Shown here piece by piece: positions 1-6,515 of a DNA stretch of 11,639 nt. The position numbers were made by a program, and so were the translations under genes. Each line of letters starts with the position of its first letter. The stretch's first letter is position 1. The notes beneath the pieces were generated by a model, which had not been told where the DNA came from, searched no databases, and saw nothing but the letters and a program-made list of their open reading frames with translations. This stretch comes from Candidatus Margulisiibacteriota bacterium. Its GTDB lineage: Bacteria; Margulisbacteria; WOR-1; O2-12-FULL-45-9. Location of the stretch: contig JAHIUL010000208.1 in the NCBI GenBank assembly GCA_018817195.1, positions 1 through 11,639 on the forward strand, in the 5' to 3' direction.

Positions 1-55
1 ATTACGAATTACGAATGACGAATCCCTCGATTTCTCTCGGGACAAGTGACGAATT
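1..55. repeat. Dispersed-type repeat lying in frame inside hemW
   Basis: The stretch begins with near-tandem heptamers (ATTACGA, ATTACGA, ATGACGA), followed by an imperfect inverted segment (CCTCGA, TCTCGGG) and a final GTGACGAATT. It stays open in the hemW frame and encodes a tail ending RDSSFVIRN, unlike the expected HemW sequence after the GGGTP strand. Similar ACGAAT-rich repeats are, from memory, common in metagenome-assembled candidate-phylum genomes. A second small tandem (GCGGAAA twice) lies at 132-145 in the same gene. Confidence 0.6.
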
Positions 56-285
56 AAGGAGTTTATTATTTTATTGAAATGTTTTGGTTCTAAAAGGGTG
101 GGGGTTCCGCCGCCAAAATAGATAGTTGAAAGCGGAAAGCGGAAAACAGAAAGCTGGATATCTAATTCGCGGATTAAAGCCTCAACATAATCATCAATCA
201 AATCTTCCTTGCCAGCATACGAAACAAAGTCGCAGTAATTACATTTTTTTTTGCAAAACGGAATGTGGATGTACAGGGCGGTCAT
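1..285 (-). CDS. hemW: HemW-like radical SAM protein, N-terminal part (runs off left edge)
   Basis: This is the first 95 codons of a HemW/HemN-like protein, a radical SAM protein now regarded as a heme chaperone rather than a true coproporphyrinogen oxidase. I translated it by hand and found no stop in 1-285. It opens [11 protein letters not shown] and carries the radical SAM cysteine motif CxxxCxxC as C11-K-K-K-C15-N-Y-C18 followed by DF, which binds the 4Fe-4S cluster. Further on is [10 protein letters not shown] (residues 61-70), the SAM-binding GGGTP motif typical of HemW. The ATG at 283-285 overlaps the lepA TGA stop at 282-284 (ATGA), so translation is probably coupled to lepA; lepA-hemW adjacency is common in bacteria. 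The last about 18 codons are encoded by a dispersed repeat rather than by recognisable HemW sequence. Whether the gene stays intact beyond the window cannot be seen. Confidence 0.93.
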   Translation of the reverse strand, partial: MTALYIHIPFCKKKCNYCDFVSYAGKEDLIDDYVEALIRELDIQLSVFRFPLSTIYFGGGTPTLLEPKHFNKIINSLIRHLSREKSRDSSFVIRN

Positions 286-2063
286 TTTCCGAGCCGTAAA
301 ACAGCCAAGAAAGCTTCCTGGGGCACGTCAACACGGCCAACGCGCTTCATCCTCTTTTTGCCGGCTTTTTGTTTTTCAATAAGTTTTCGTTTGCGCGTAA
401 TATCGCCGCCGTAACATTTGGCCAAGACATTTTTCTTGATAGCTGGAATGTTTTCTCTGGCAATTACCTTGGCACCAATTGAGGCTTGAATTGGGATAGC
501 AAATTGATGGCGGGGGATAACTTCTTTTAATTTTTCTGCTAAGCGCCTGCCCCTGGTTTGCGCATAGTCGCGGTGAACAATAGTTGACAGGGCATCAACG
601 GGTTCCTGGTTCAGCAGTATTTCCATTTTAACCAGGTCTGACTCACGATAGCCGATGATTTCATAGTCCATGGAGGCATAGCCGCTGGTGGATGATTTGA
701 GCTGGTCATGGTATTCAGAAATAACCTCAGATAAGGGGATTTCAAATGTCAGCATTACTCTTTTTGGGTCCAGATATTCCATGTGGACATATTCCCCGCG
801 TTTTTCCGTAGTAATTGACATGACTGAACCAACGTAATCAGACGGCGTGAAGATGGTTAGTTTCAAATATGGCTCTTCAATTGATTCAATCTCAGCCGGC
901 GGCGGCATTTTTGTCGGGTTATCGACCATAACGAATTTTTTATTCTTCAGGTTAACCTTGTAGACAACGTTAGGTGCTGTGGCAATAATATTTAAGTCAA
1001 ATTCCCGCTCTAATCTTTCCTGGATAATTTCCAGGTGCAGCAGGCCCAAAAATCCGCAGCGCAGGCCAAAGCCCAAGGCAGCTGATGTTTCAGGTTCAAA
1101 GAACAAAGCCGCGTCGTTTAATTGTAATTTACCCACAGCATCTTTCAAATTTTCGTAATCTTCGCCAGCCAGGGGATAGAAGCCGCAGAAAACCATGGGT
1201 TTGATCGGTTTATACCCTGGCAAAGGTTTTGCAGAGGGTTTACTCTCATCTGTAACCGTATCGCCAACCCGGCAGTCTTTTACATCTCTAATACCGGAAA
1301 TCAAATAGCCAACTTCCCCCACGCTTAATTTATCCCTGGGGTTGAATCCCAGTTTTAGCGTGCCGATTTCAAGCGCTTCAAATGTGCCTTTACTGCCCAT
1401 AAAATGAACCTGAGAACCTTTATTTAGTTCACCATTTACAATTCTTAAATAAGCGATAACACCGCGAAATGCGTCGTAATGGGAGTCAAAGATTAATGCT
1501 TGAAGAGGTTCATCTTTATTTCCTTGGGGCGGGGGAATTCTTTTAATAATAGCTTCGAGCAATTCTTCAACGCCAGTACCTTCTTTGGCAGAAGCCAAAA
1601 CAATATCTTTTTCTTCAATGCCAAATACATTGAACATTTCTTCCGCAATGCGCTCTGGTTCCGCAGCCGGCAAGTCAATTTTATTAATAACTGGAATAAT
1701 AACTAAATCATGCTGTTTTGCCAGGTGTGCGTTAGCCAGTGTTTGGGCTTCAATCCCCTGGGTGGCATCAATTAAGAGCAGGGCACCTTCGCAGGCAGCC
1801 AAAGATCTTGAAACCTCATAGCTAAAATCAACGTGTCCCGGTGTGTCAATCAAGTTTAGTATATGGTCCTTGTATTGCATGCGGATAGCCTGGGCTTTTA
1901 TAGTAATGCCGCGTTCGCGTTCCAGGTCCATGGTGTCAAGGATTTGCGCGCGCATATCCCTTTTTTCTACTGTGTGGGTATACTCCAGCAGCCGGTCAGC
2001 CAGGGTTGACTTGCCGTGGTCAATATGGGCAATTATTGAGAAATTTCTGATCTTGGAAAGCAT
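282..2063 (-). CDS. lepA: Elongation factor 4 (LepA), back-translocating ribosomal GTPase
   Basis: This is a 593-aa cytoplasmic translational GTPase, close to the usual length of about 600 aa. EF4/LepA binds the ribosome and has been linked to back-translocation and to 30S biogenesis. The G motifs are clear: AHIDHGKST at residues 12-20 (G1/P-loop), DTPGH at 73-77 (G3, with the catalytic-type His77), NKID at 127-130 (G4), and SAKEGTG near 158-164 (G5). The RGIT of switch I is at 51-54. The C-terminal part carries the LepA-specific basic tail ([22 protein letters not shown]) rather than EF-G domain IV. The ATG at 2063 is chosen because the family starts there ([15 protein letters not shown]) and because the predicted -10 box ends 6 bases before it. 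There is no Shine-Dalgarno, suggesting a leaderless message. It is the first gene of the lepA-hemW operon and is divergent from the barrel-SLH gene. Confidence 0.97.
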   Translation of the reverse strand: MLSKIRNFSIIAHIDHGKSTLADRLLEYTHTVEKRDMRAQILDTMDLERERGITIKAQAIRMQYKDHILNLIDTPGHVDFSYEVSRSLAACEGALLLIDATQGIEAQTLANAHLAKQHDLVIIPVINKIDLPAAEPERIAEEMFNVFGIEEKDIVLASAKEGTGVEELLEAIIKRIPPPQGNKDEPLQALIFDSHYDAFRGVIAYLRIVNGELNKGSQVHFMGSKGTFEALEIGTLKLGFNPRDKLSVGEVGYLISGIRDVKDCRVGDTVTDESKPSAKPLPGYKPIKPMVFCGFYPLAGEDYENLKDAVGKLQLNDAALFFEPETSAALGFGLRCGFLGLLHLEIIQERLEREFDLNIIATAPNVVYKVNLKNKKFVMVDNPTKMPPPAEIESIEEPYLKLTIFTPSDYVGSVMSITTEKRGEYVHMEYLDPKRVMLTFEIPLSEVISEYHDQLKSSTSGYASMDYEIIGYRESDLVKMEILLNQEPVDALSTIVHRDYAQTRGRRLAEKLKEVIPRHQFAIPIQASIGAKVIARENIPAIKKNVLAKCYGGDITRKRKLIEKQKAGKKRMKRVGRVDVPQEAFLAVLRLGK

Positions 2064-2069
2064 GACTTC

Positions 2070-2098
2070 ATTCTAGCATAAGTCGTGTTGACTTTGAA
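2070..2098 (-). promoter_or_regulatory. lepA promoter with extended -10, predicted leaderless
   Basis: On the minus strand, TTCAAA (2093-2098, 4/6 to the -35 consensus) is followed by a 17-base spacer and TAGAAT (2070-2075, 5/6 to the -10), with TGC directly before the -10. Only six bases (2064-2069) separate the -10 from the lepA ATG, so the transcript should begin at or next to the A of the start codon. Confidence 0.65.
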
Positions 2099-2116
2099 TT
2101 CGTAAAGATAGATAAT
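2088..2116 (+). promoter_or_regulatory. Promoter of the barrel-SLH gene, predicted near-leaderless
   Basis: TTGACT (2088-2093, 5/6) is followed by a 17-base spacer and GATAAT (2111-2116, 5/6). The start site is expected around 2123, three to four bases before the ATG at 2127. Its -35 region overlaps the lepA promoter on the other strand, so the two divergent promoters share DNA and may compete. Confidence 0.65.
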
Positions 2117-2126
2117 TATTTATTAA

Positions 2127-2252
2127 ATGACAAATAACAAATCACAAATTACAAACAAATTACAAATTCAAAGCACCAATGACCAACACAGGTTTGCCTC
2201 ATTTGGTATTGTAATTTTGATATTATTTGTAATTTGGTGCTTGGGATTTGGA
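2127..2252. repeat. Imperfect inverted repeat element spanning the 5' end of the barrel-SLH gene
   Basis: The DNA starts with a run of ACAAAT-like units (2132-2170). The arm at 2161-2180 is complementary to 2233-2252 at 16 of 20 positions; the shared core is TTGGTGCTT and ATTTG on the right arm. Such ACAAAT...CAAAGCACCAA elements resemble dispersed repeats seen in many candidate-phylum genomes (from memory). Here the element lies entirely within codons 1-42 of the gene and supplies the start codon and most of the signal peptide. Confidence 0.55.
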
Positions 2253-3887
2253 CATTCTGCGAATGCAGTCGTGGATATTGGTGACATAGGTATGGGTGCC
2301 AGGCCGTTAAGTTTGGGCAAGGCTTACGCTGGCGGGGTGGATGACGCTACTTCTATTTTTACTAATCCTGCTGGTATGGCCTGGAATAAAAATATGAACA
2401 TTACCAGTATGAGCGGGACACTGCTGAGCGATATTAACTATGTGTTAGTCGGGTTTTCAGATTATTCTCCCATTGGCAAAATCGGGATTGGTTATGTTAA
2501 TGCTTCTATTGGCGCGATTCCTATTACAACTATTACAGGCTCTGGTTCAACTGCCGCTGTAGTTCAGACAGGCATCACAGATTACAACTCAAACGTAGTT
2601 TATTTATCATATAGTACCAAATTAAGCAGTATTTTGCAGGGCAAGGCCGAAGGCTTATCCCTGGGTCTTAATATGAAGTTTTTTTCGCAGGGGTTTTCCG
2701 GCGGCGGCACAGCCATGCAGAATGCTGTGGGATCTGGCATGGATGCTGACCTGGGTTTGATGTGGCAGCTTAATCCCTGGGCAAAACTAGGTTATACGTT
2801 TAATAACTTTTTACCGCAGACTTTGGGCGGTAGGTTTGAATGGGAAAACCAGACAGAGGTTGAGTCAATTCCCATGTCAATGCAGATGGGCGGAGAATTT
2901 GGCCTGCTGGGTCAGGATAGTTTAATTAAAAATGATTCCCAGAAACTTGATTTATTAGCCGATTATCAAACAGCTAAAGAATCAAACCAGCCGGCGCTCT
3001 GGCATCTTGGCTTAGAGTATTGGCCGTCTGATATTTTAGCCTTTCGCGTAGGCATGAACCAAAAACCCAAGGCAGGGGCTAATAATACTGAAGTTGCGAT
3101 TGATAATAATTTAACAGGCGGCGTTGGTCTTCGGTTTTTTGGCTTTACGTTTGATTACGCTTATATGCAGATGGGCGAATTATCAGATAATATTACCCAT
3201 TTTTTCTCTTTTGGTTATAGGGGAATTGATGAGCCCAAGAAAAAAAGCAGGGAAAAGATAGAAAAAGAGGCAGCCAATACTATTCCTGTGCCGGAAGTTG
3301 TGACAAAGCCAAACCTGAAAACATATAAAGATTTGGCTGATGATTACTGGGCAAAAAAACCAATTGAATATCTAGCTTCGCTTGGCATCATGGGCGGGTA
3401 TCCTGACCAGACATTTAGGCCGGATAAGGAACTAACCAGGTCTGAGCTGGCTGTTCTTTTAGTTAAGGCAAAGAATTTTAAAATTAATCCCGTTGCTGAG
3501 ATTGAATTTAGTGATGTCCGTCCCAGGGATTGGTTTGCTCCTTATGTTGCTATTGCGGTAGATCGGCAATACATGAACGGCTATCCCGATGAGACCTTCA
3601 GGCCAAACCAGATAGTCAGCCGGGCAGAAGCTGCCCTGATTTTTGCCAGGTACGCTGGTTTATATATGAAGCCGAAAATGTCCCAATCAGTTTATCCTGA
3701 TGTTGACACAAAGCACTGGGCTTCTTCTGCTGTTGCTGCGGGTAAAGAGGCTGGTTTTTATGAATATATAAGCAGTGGTGATTTTGGCCTGGATAAGTCC
3801 TTGACCAGGGCCGAGGCTGCTGAGATTCTGGCTAAGACGCCGTTTGTTAAAGAAAAAATCAAGGAATTGATCAAGGGTGAGCAATAA
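2127..3887 (+). CDS. Outer-membrane beta-barrel protein (PorV/UPF0164-like) with three C-terminal SLH domains
   Basis: This 586-aa protein is predicted to be exported to the outer membrane. Residues 1-47 form a long signal peptide: a polar n-region (1-24), a hydrophobic core at about 26-41, and a SANA cleavage site after A47. Residues 48-365 look like a beta-barrel of the PorV/FadL superfamily. The opening DIGMGARPLSLGKAYAGGVDDATSIFTNPAGMAW (split here at 52-68 and 69-86) is the family signature, and alternating aromatic strands end at THFFSFGYRG. A charged linker (366-398) leads to three SLH domains at about 400-450, 460-510 and 522-572, each with an FRP or G-[YF] turn and a TRxE/SRAE motif. 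SLH domains usually bind pyruvylated cell-wall polymers, so the protein may tie outer membrane to peptidoglycan. The SLH end is the reverse of classic N-terminal-SLH porins. Gene 3889-4224 starts one base after its stop. Confidence 0.8.
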   Translation: MTNNKSQITNKLQIQSTNDQHRFASFGIVILILFVIWCLGFGHSANAVVDIGDIGMGARPLSLGKAYAGGVDDATSIFTNPAGMAWNKNMNITSMSGTLLSDINYVLVGFSDYSPIGKIGIGYVNASIGAIPITTITGSGSTAAVVQTGITDYNSNVVYLSYSTKLSSILQGKAEGLSLGLNMKFFSQGFSGGGTAMQNAVGSGMDADLGLMWQLNPWAKLGYTFNNFLPQTLGGRFEWENQTEVESIPMSMQMGGEFGLLGQDSLIKNDSQKLDLLADYQTAKESNQPALWHLGLEYWPSDILAFRVGMNQKPKAGANNTEVAIDNNLTGGVGLRFFGFTFDYAYMQMGELSDNITHFFSFGYRGIDEPKKKSREKIEKEAANTIPVPEVVTKPNLKTYKDLADDYWAKKPIEYLASLGIMGGYPDQTFRPDKELTRSELAVLLVKAKNFKINPVAEIEFSDVRPRDWFAPYVAIAVDRQYMNGYPDETFRPNQIVSRAEAALIFARYAGLYMKPKMSQSVYPDVDTKHWASSAVAAGKEAGFYEYISSGDFGLDKSLTRAEAAEILAKTPFVKEKIKELIKGEQ

Positions 3888-3888
3888 T

Positions 3889-4224
3889 ATGGATTGTATA
3901 TTCTGTAAAATAATTAACAAACAAATTCCTTCGGATATTGTCTATGAAGACGATAAAGTTTTGGCTTTTAACGACATATCTCCGCAATCACCAGTGCATA
4001 TTTTAGTTATTCCTAAGGCCCATGTTCAGGGCATTGCTGAGTTAGCTGATATGGAAACAGTTAAAGACCTTTTTGCAGTAATGAAAAAAGTAGCAATTGA
4101 AAAGGGGATAGATAAAACAGGTTACCGCGTTGTTGTTAATCACGGGAAAAACGCCGGCCAGGCCGTACCCCATCTTCATTTCCATCTTTTAGGCGGGCGG
4201 CTGCTCAAATGGCCGCCGGGATAG
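3889..4224 (+). CDS. HIT-family (HINT-like) nucleotide hydrolase
   Basis: This is a 111-aa cytoplasmic protein of the histidine triad family, which typically hydrolyses AMP-linked phosphoramidates. It opens MDCIFCKI, the usual HINT start with C3 and C6 that often help bind zinc. The triad is H95-L-H97-F-H99-LL, preceded by AVP, and the family's YRVVVNHGKNAGQAVPHLH segment precedes it. H99 or its neighbour is the expected nucleophile region. I chose the ATG at 3889 over the in-frame GTG at 3877 because MDCIFC is the family start and because AGGGTGAG lies a suitable distance upstream, within the end of the barrel-SLH gene. The gene begins one base after that gene's TAA, so it is probably cotranscribed. 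Its stop is only four bases from the 3' end of the opposing tRNA-Ser. Confidence 0.92.
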   Translation: MDCIFCKIINKQIPSDIVYEDDKVLAFNDISPQSPVHILVIPKAHVQGIAELADMETVKDLFAVMKKVAIEKGIDKTGYRVVVNHGKNAGQAVPHLHFHLLGGRLLKWPPG

Positions 4225-4228
4225 AAAA

Positions 4229-4316
4229 CGGAGGAGGAGAGATTCGAACTCTCGCTGCGCTTGCGCGCACTAACGGTTTAGCAAACCGTCCCCTTGGACC
4301 ACTTGGGTACTCCTCC
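4229..4316 (-). tRNA. tRNA-Ser (GCU anticodon)
   Basis: The 88-nt gene folds as a class II tRNA. The acceptor GGAGGAG (4310-4316) pairs with CTCCTCC (4230-4236) and the discriminator is G. The anticodon stem ACGGT/ACCGT encloses loop TTGCTAA, with anticodon GCU at 4280-4282. A long variable arm and a T arm GAGAG-TTCGAAT-CTCTC are present. CCA is not encoded. It lies 15 bases downstream of the other tRNA-Ser and is likely cotranscribed with it. Confidence 0.97.
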
Positions 4317-4331
4317 GAGCTATGGCTTGAG

Positions 4332-4418
4332 CGGAGGGAGGAGGATTTGAACCCCCGATACCCGTAAGGGTATGCCTGTTTTCAAGACAGGTGCCATCAA
4401 CCACTCGGCCATCCCTCC
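4332..4418 (-). tRNA. tRNA-Ser (UGA anticodon)
   Basis: The 87-nt class II tRNA has acceptor GGAGGGA (4412-4418) paired with TCCCTCC (4333-4339) and discriminator G. The anticodon stem CCTGT/ACAGG encloses CTTGAAA, with anticodon UGA at 4382-4384. The variable arm is ATACCC-TTAC-GGGTAT and the T loop is TTCAAAT. CCA is not encoded. It has a strong promoter just upstream. Confidence 0.97.
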
Positions 4419-4429
4419 AAACTTATGAG

Positions 4430-4458
4430 ATTATATCATCAGAAAAACTTCCTGTCTA
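4430..4458 (-). promoter_or_regulatory. Promoter of the tandem tRNA-Ser genes
   Basis: On the minus strand, TAGACA (4453-4458, 5/6 to -35) is followed by a 17-base spacer ending TGA and a perfect TATAAT (4430-4435). The expected start is about 5 bases before the tRNA-Ser(UGA) 5' end. This is the best promoter in the window and is divergent from the tRNA-Asp promoter. Confidence 0.8.
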
Positions 4459-4471
4459 ATTTTATAAATTA

Positions 4472-4480
4472 TGTTATAAT
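4472..4480 (+). promoter_or_regulatory. Extended -10 promoter of tRNA-Asp
   Basis: TGTTATAAT gives TGn plus a perfect -10 hexamer at 4475-4480, ending 11 bases before the mature tRNA-Asp 5' end. No good -35 box is visible at the right distance, so the TGn extension probably compensates. Confidence 0.7.
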
Positions 4481-4491
4481 TATTGCCTTCG

Positions 4492-4567
4492 GGGCCCGTG
4501 GTGTAGCCTGGTTTAACACGCCTGCCTGTCACGCAGGAGATCGAGGGTTCAAATCCCTTCGGGCCCG
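4492..4567 (+). tRNA. tRNA-Asp (GUC anticodon)
   Basis: The acceptor GGGCCCG (4492-4498) pairs with CGGGCCC (4560-4566) and the discriminator is G. The D stem is GTGT/ACAC and the anticodon stem CCTGC/GCAGG encloses CTGTCAC, with anticodon GUC at 4528-4530. The T arm is GAGGG-TTCAAAT-CCCTT. CCA is not encoded. Its 3' end is 8 bases from the convergent treT stop codon. Confidence 0.97.
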
Positions 4568-4575
4568 ATTTCCCA

Positions 4576-5805
4576 CTAAATTTCTATGACACTTTCCCCA
4601 GGATGCTGCAGCGAGAGGAAAAGAAGCAGGTAGTTGCGCATGTTGCGGGTAAGCAGGAATTTTTCGCGCACGTGTTCGTGCCCATATTCACCCATTCTTT
4701 CGCCAACCTCTGGGTTATTTAATAAATATCTTATTTTATAAGCAGCGCCTTCAACAGAGTGGACAAGCATGCCGGTAAAATTGTTAATTACTTGAAGCGG
4801 GATTCCCCCAACTGCGCCGGCAATAACTGGTTTTTTCTTCCACAATGCTTCAGTTACTGTTAAACCAAAACCTTCTTTTAGTGATTTTTGCATGACAATA
4901 GTTGAGGCTCGCTGCAAGCCATTAATATCAAAATCAGAAAATGGCGGGAGCAACAAGATTCTAAAATCTTTATCACCAGCAGCACGCTCCTGAAGCTCAT
5001 TTAATACTGCGGTGCCTTCTGGATCGTCGCTGGCTGCGCCGCCAGCGTAAACAAAAACACAATCATGATGCTTTTTAACTAATTTGTAGGTTTCAAACAC
5101 ACCAATTGGATCTTTAAGATAATCAAAGCGAGAAACCTGGGTGATAATTGGTTTGTCATTAGGCAGGTCAAATTTTTGGCGCACAGAATCAATTTCTGCT
5201 TTGGTTAAGATCCTGTTTTTTTCTGCAAAGGGATCAATGGCAGGGTAGATCATTACTTGCGGAATTGGCAGCTGCTTGGCAAAACTTGGCGCAGAAAAAA
5301 TTGAAGCGTCATATTTTGTGATATATTGCTCCAGATGTTTCCATACCTGAGGGTGGGGGGTGGCAGTGTCAATATGGCAGCGCCAAACCCATTTTGCCGG
5401 GGACTTATCTTTCATCTGAATAAGCCCAACTGGTTGTGGGTCATGGATGACGACTATATCTTCATTAAAAGTCATCTTTTTCGCGTTTAAATCATTAACT
5501 TCATTATGGACCTTAAACATTTCTTTAGTAATTTCTACTTCTTTGCCGTGTAAGGCATTATGAAAGGCTTTGGTAGCATCAAAAAACTCTGCGTTGCCTT
5601 CAATAGTTTCCCATTTCATGTTAAGGCCAAGTTCGTTGAACAGGGGTACAACCCGGTGAAGCATTTCAGCTACGCCACCGCCGTCTTTGGTTGAATTGAC
5701 CATTTTAACTGTTTTGCCCTGCAGCCTGTCGGCCAACAGCATGATTTCCTCAAAGTTTTGAGGGCGGGTAATCTGCGCGTAATCTTTAAGCTTTACTTCC
5801 GCCAT
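4576..5805 (-). CDS. treT: TreT-like GT4 glycosyltransferase (trehalose synthase), last gene of the trehalose operon
   Basis: This 409-aa cytoplasmic GT4-family enzyme resembles TreT, which makes trehalose reversibly from NDP-glucose and glucose. The N-terminal half has the glycine loop DGGGVAEML (41-49), HDPQP (121-125) and the TreT-typical WRCHID (141-146), then YPAIDPFAEKN (187-197). The C-terminal half has the phosphate-binding R226 and K231 in SRFDYLKDP and the GT4 EX7E motif E311-GFGLTVT-E319. All expected active-site landmarks are present. The ATG at 5803-5805 shares one base with the upstream DUF5752 stop (TAATG), so translation is likely coupled; a GGGG run lies 8 bases upstream. Lying in one operon with otsA and otsB, it could be an independent second trehalose route or a partner glycosyltransferase for OtsA. 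Substrate preference (UDP- or ADP-glucose) cannot be read from sequence. No terminator hairpin is evident after it. Confidence 0.88.
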   Translation of the reverse strand: MAEVKLKDYAQITRPQNFEEIMLLADRLQGKTVKMVNSTKDGGGVAEMLHRVVPLFNELGLNMKWETIEGNAEFFDATKAFHNALHGKEVEITKEMFKVHNEVNDLNAKKMTFNEDIVVIHDPQPVGLIQMKDKSPAKWVWRCHIDTATPHPQVWKHLEQYITKYDASIFSAPSFAKQLPIPQVMIYPAIDPFAEKNRILTKAEIDSVRQKFDLPNDKPIITQVSRFDYLKDPIGVFETYKLVKKHHDCVFVYAGGAASDDPEGTAVLNELQERAAGDKDFRILLLPPFSDFDINGLQRASTIVMQKSLKEGFGLTVTEALWKKKPVIAGAVGGIPLQVINNFTGMLVHSVEGAAYKIRYLLNNPEVGERMGEYGHEHVREKFLLTRNMRNYLLLFLSLQHPGESVIEI

Positions 5806-6515
5806 TATTTATTCCCCGCAATATTTTTAATAAAACCCAGCAAGCCTTTAGCCTTCATTTTTATATCTTTCTTTTGGCAAAGCGCAATGATTTCTTGTTT
5901 TAACTGGTCCATGGTTATAAAATACGGGTCCAGCTTATTTATTTTAACGGCAATTTCCGGCTCTCCCAGTTCTTGTCTGATCCAGTTTGAAAAATCATTG
6001 GTTTTTCTGCCCAGTCTTAAGCGGGCGTCAAAAAAATGGAAATAAAGTGATCTCATGCCTACCTTTTCCAGGGCGGAGGTGAATTCATCCAGGGTATTAA
6101 CCTCGTAGCGGGTCGGGGTAATAATGCTTGTTCCGCGCAAAAAATAAAATTCCCGGCCAGGGGCGGCTTTACGGATTTCTACTGCGCTCATTAAATGGTC
6201 TTCAACAAACTCAACTAACTTGGCGCGCAGGGTTTCTAAATCGGTGAATTCTGAAACATCAATTGACGCCAGGCGTTCGGCCAAGCGGGCTTCTTCTAAG
6301 TCTTCTTCAACCCAGCGGGCAAAATCATTGGAATATTGTCCTGGAGCAAAAGTGTATTCCCTGAAAGAATGGTGAATATGATAAAAGATACATGAGCTAT
6401 CTATTGTTTTAAGAAGTTTTATAAAATCTTTTAAGTGGTAGGCTTTTTGCCCGGTTATCTCAACCAGGGACGAAGTTGTGTAAAAGCGGAATGGTTTTTT
6501 TGCTCTTGTTGTCAT
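5805..6515 (-). CDS. DUF5752-like protein with two tandem repeats, function unknown
   Basis: This 236-aa soluble protein has no signal peptide or membrane segment. I recognise it as like the DUF5752 family, which I recall occurring next to TreT-type glycosyltransferases; no biochemical role is known to me. The sequence shows an internal duplication: residues about 9-107 and 120-216 share the order FY..., an ITG/ITP turn, a helix with a DF/EF core, FYH/YFH, then NDFARWVEEDL (63-73) matching NDFSNWIRQEL (173-183), then ALE-type helix and a terminal LD/ID (86 and 196). The conserved N-D-F-x-x-W and the Y-F-H histidines are candidates for ligand or metal binding. The ATG at 6513-6515 overlaps the mscS stop by ATGA, and the stop overlaps treT by TAATG. 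It may regulate or scaffold the trehalose enzymes or sense solute; this is inference only. Confidence 0.7.
   Translation of the reverse strand: MTTRAKKPFRFYTTSSLVEITGQKAYHLKDFIKLLKTIDSSCIFYHIHHSFREYTFAPGQYSNDFARWVEEDLEEARLAERLASIDVSEFTDLETLRAKLVEFVEDHLMSAVEIRKAAPGREFYFLRGTSIITPTRYEVNTLDEFTSALEKVGMRSLYFHFFDARLRLGRKTNDFSNWIRQELGEPEIAVKINKLDPYFITMDQLKQEIIALCQKKDIKMKAKGLLGFIKNIAGNK

Noticed and set aside
1..55. CRISPR array from the repeated ACGAAT units.
   Set aside because: The units are 7 bases with no spacers of constant length and no cas genes nearby.
1500..2076. Plus-strand open frames opposite lepA.
   Set aside because: They are antisense shadows of a strongly conserved gene, without promoter, RBS or recognisable product.
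3877..3888. In-frame GTG start giving the HIT protein four extra residues (MSNN).
   Set aside because: The family starts at MDCIFC, and the GTG lies inside the sequence that serves as ribosome-binding site for the ATG at 3889.
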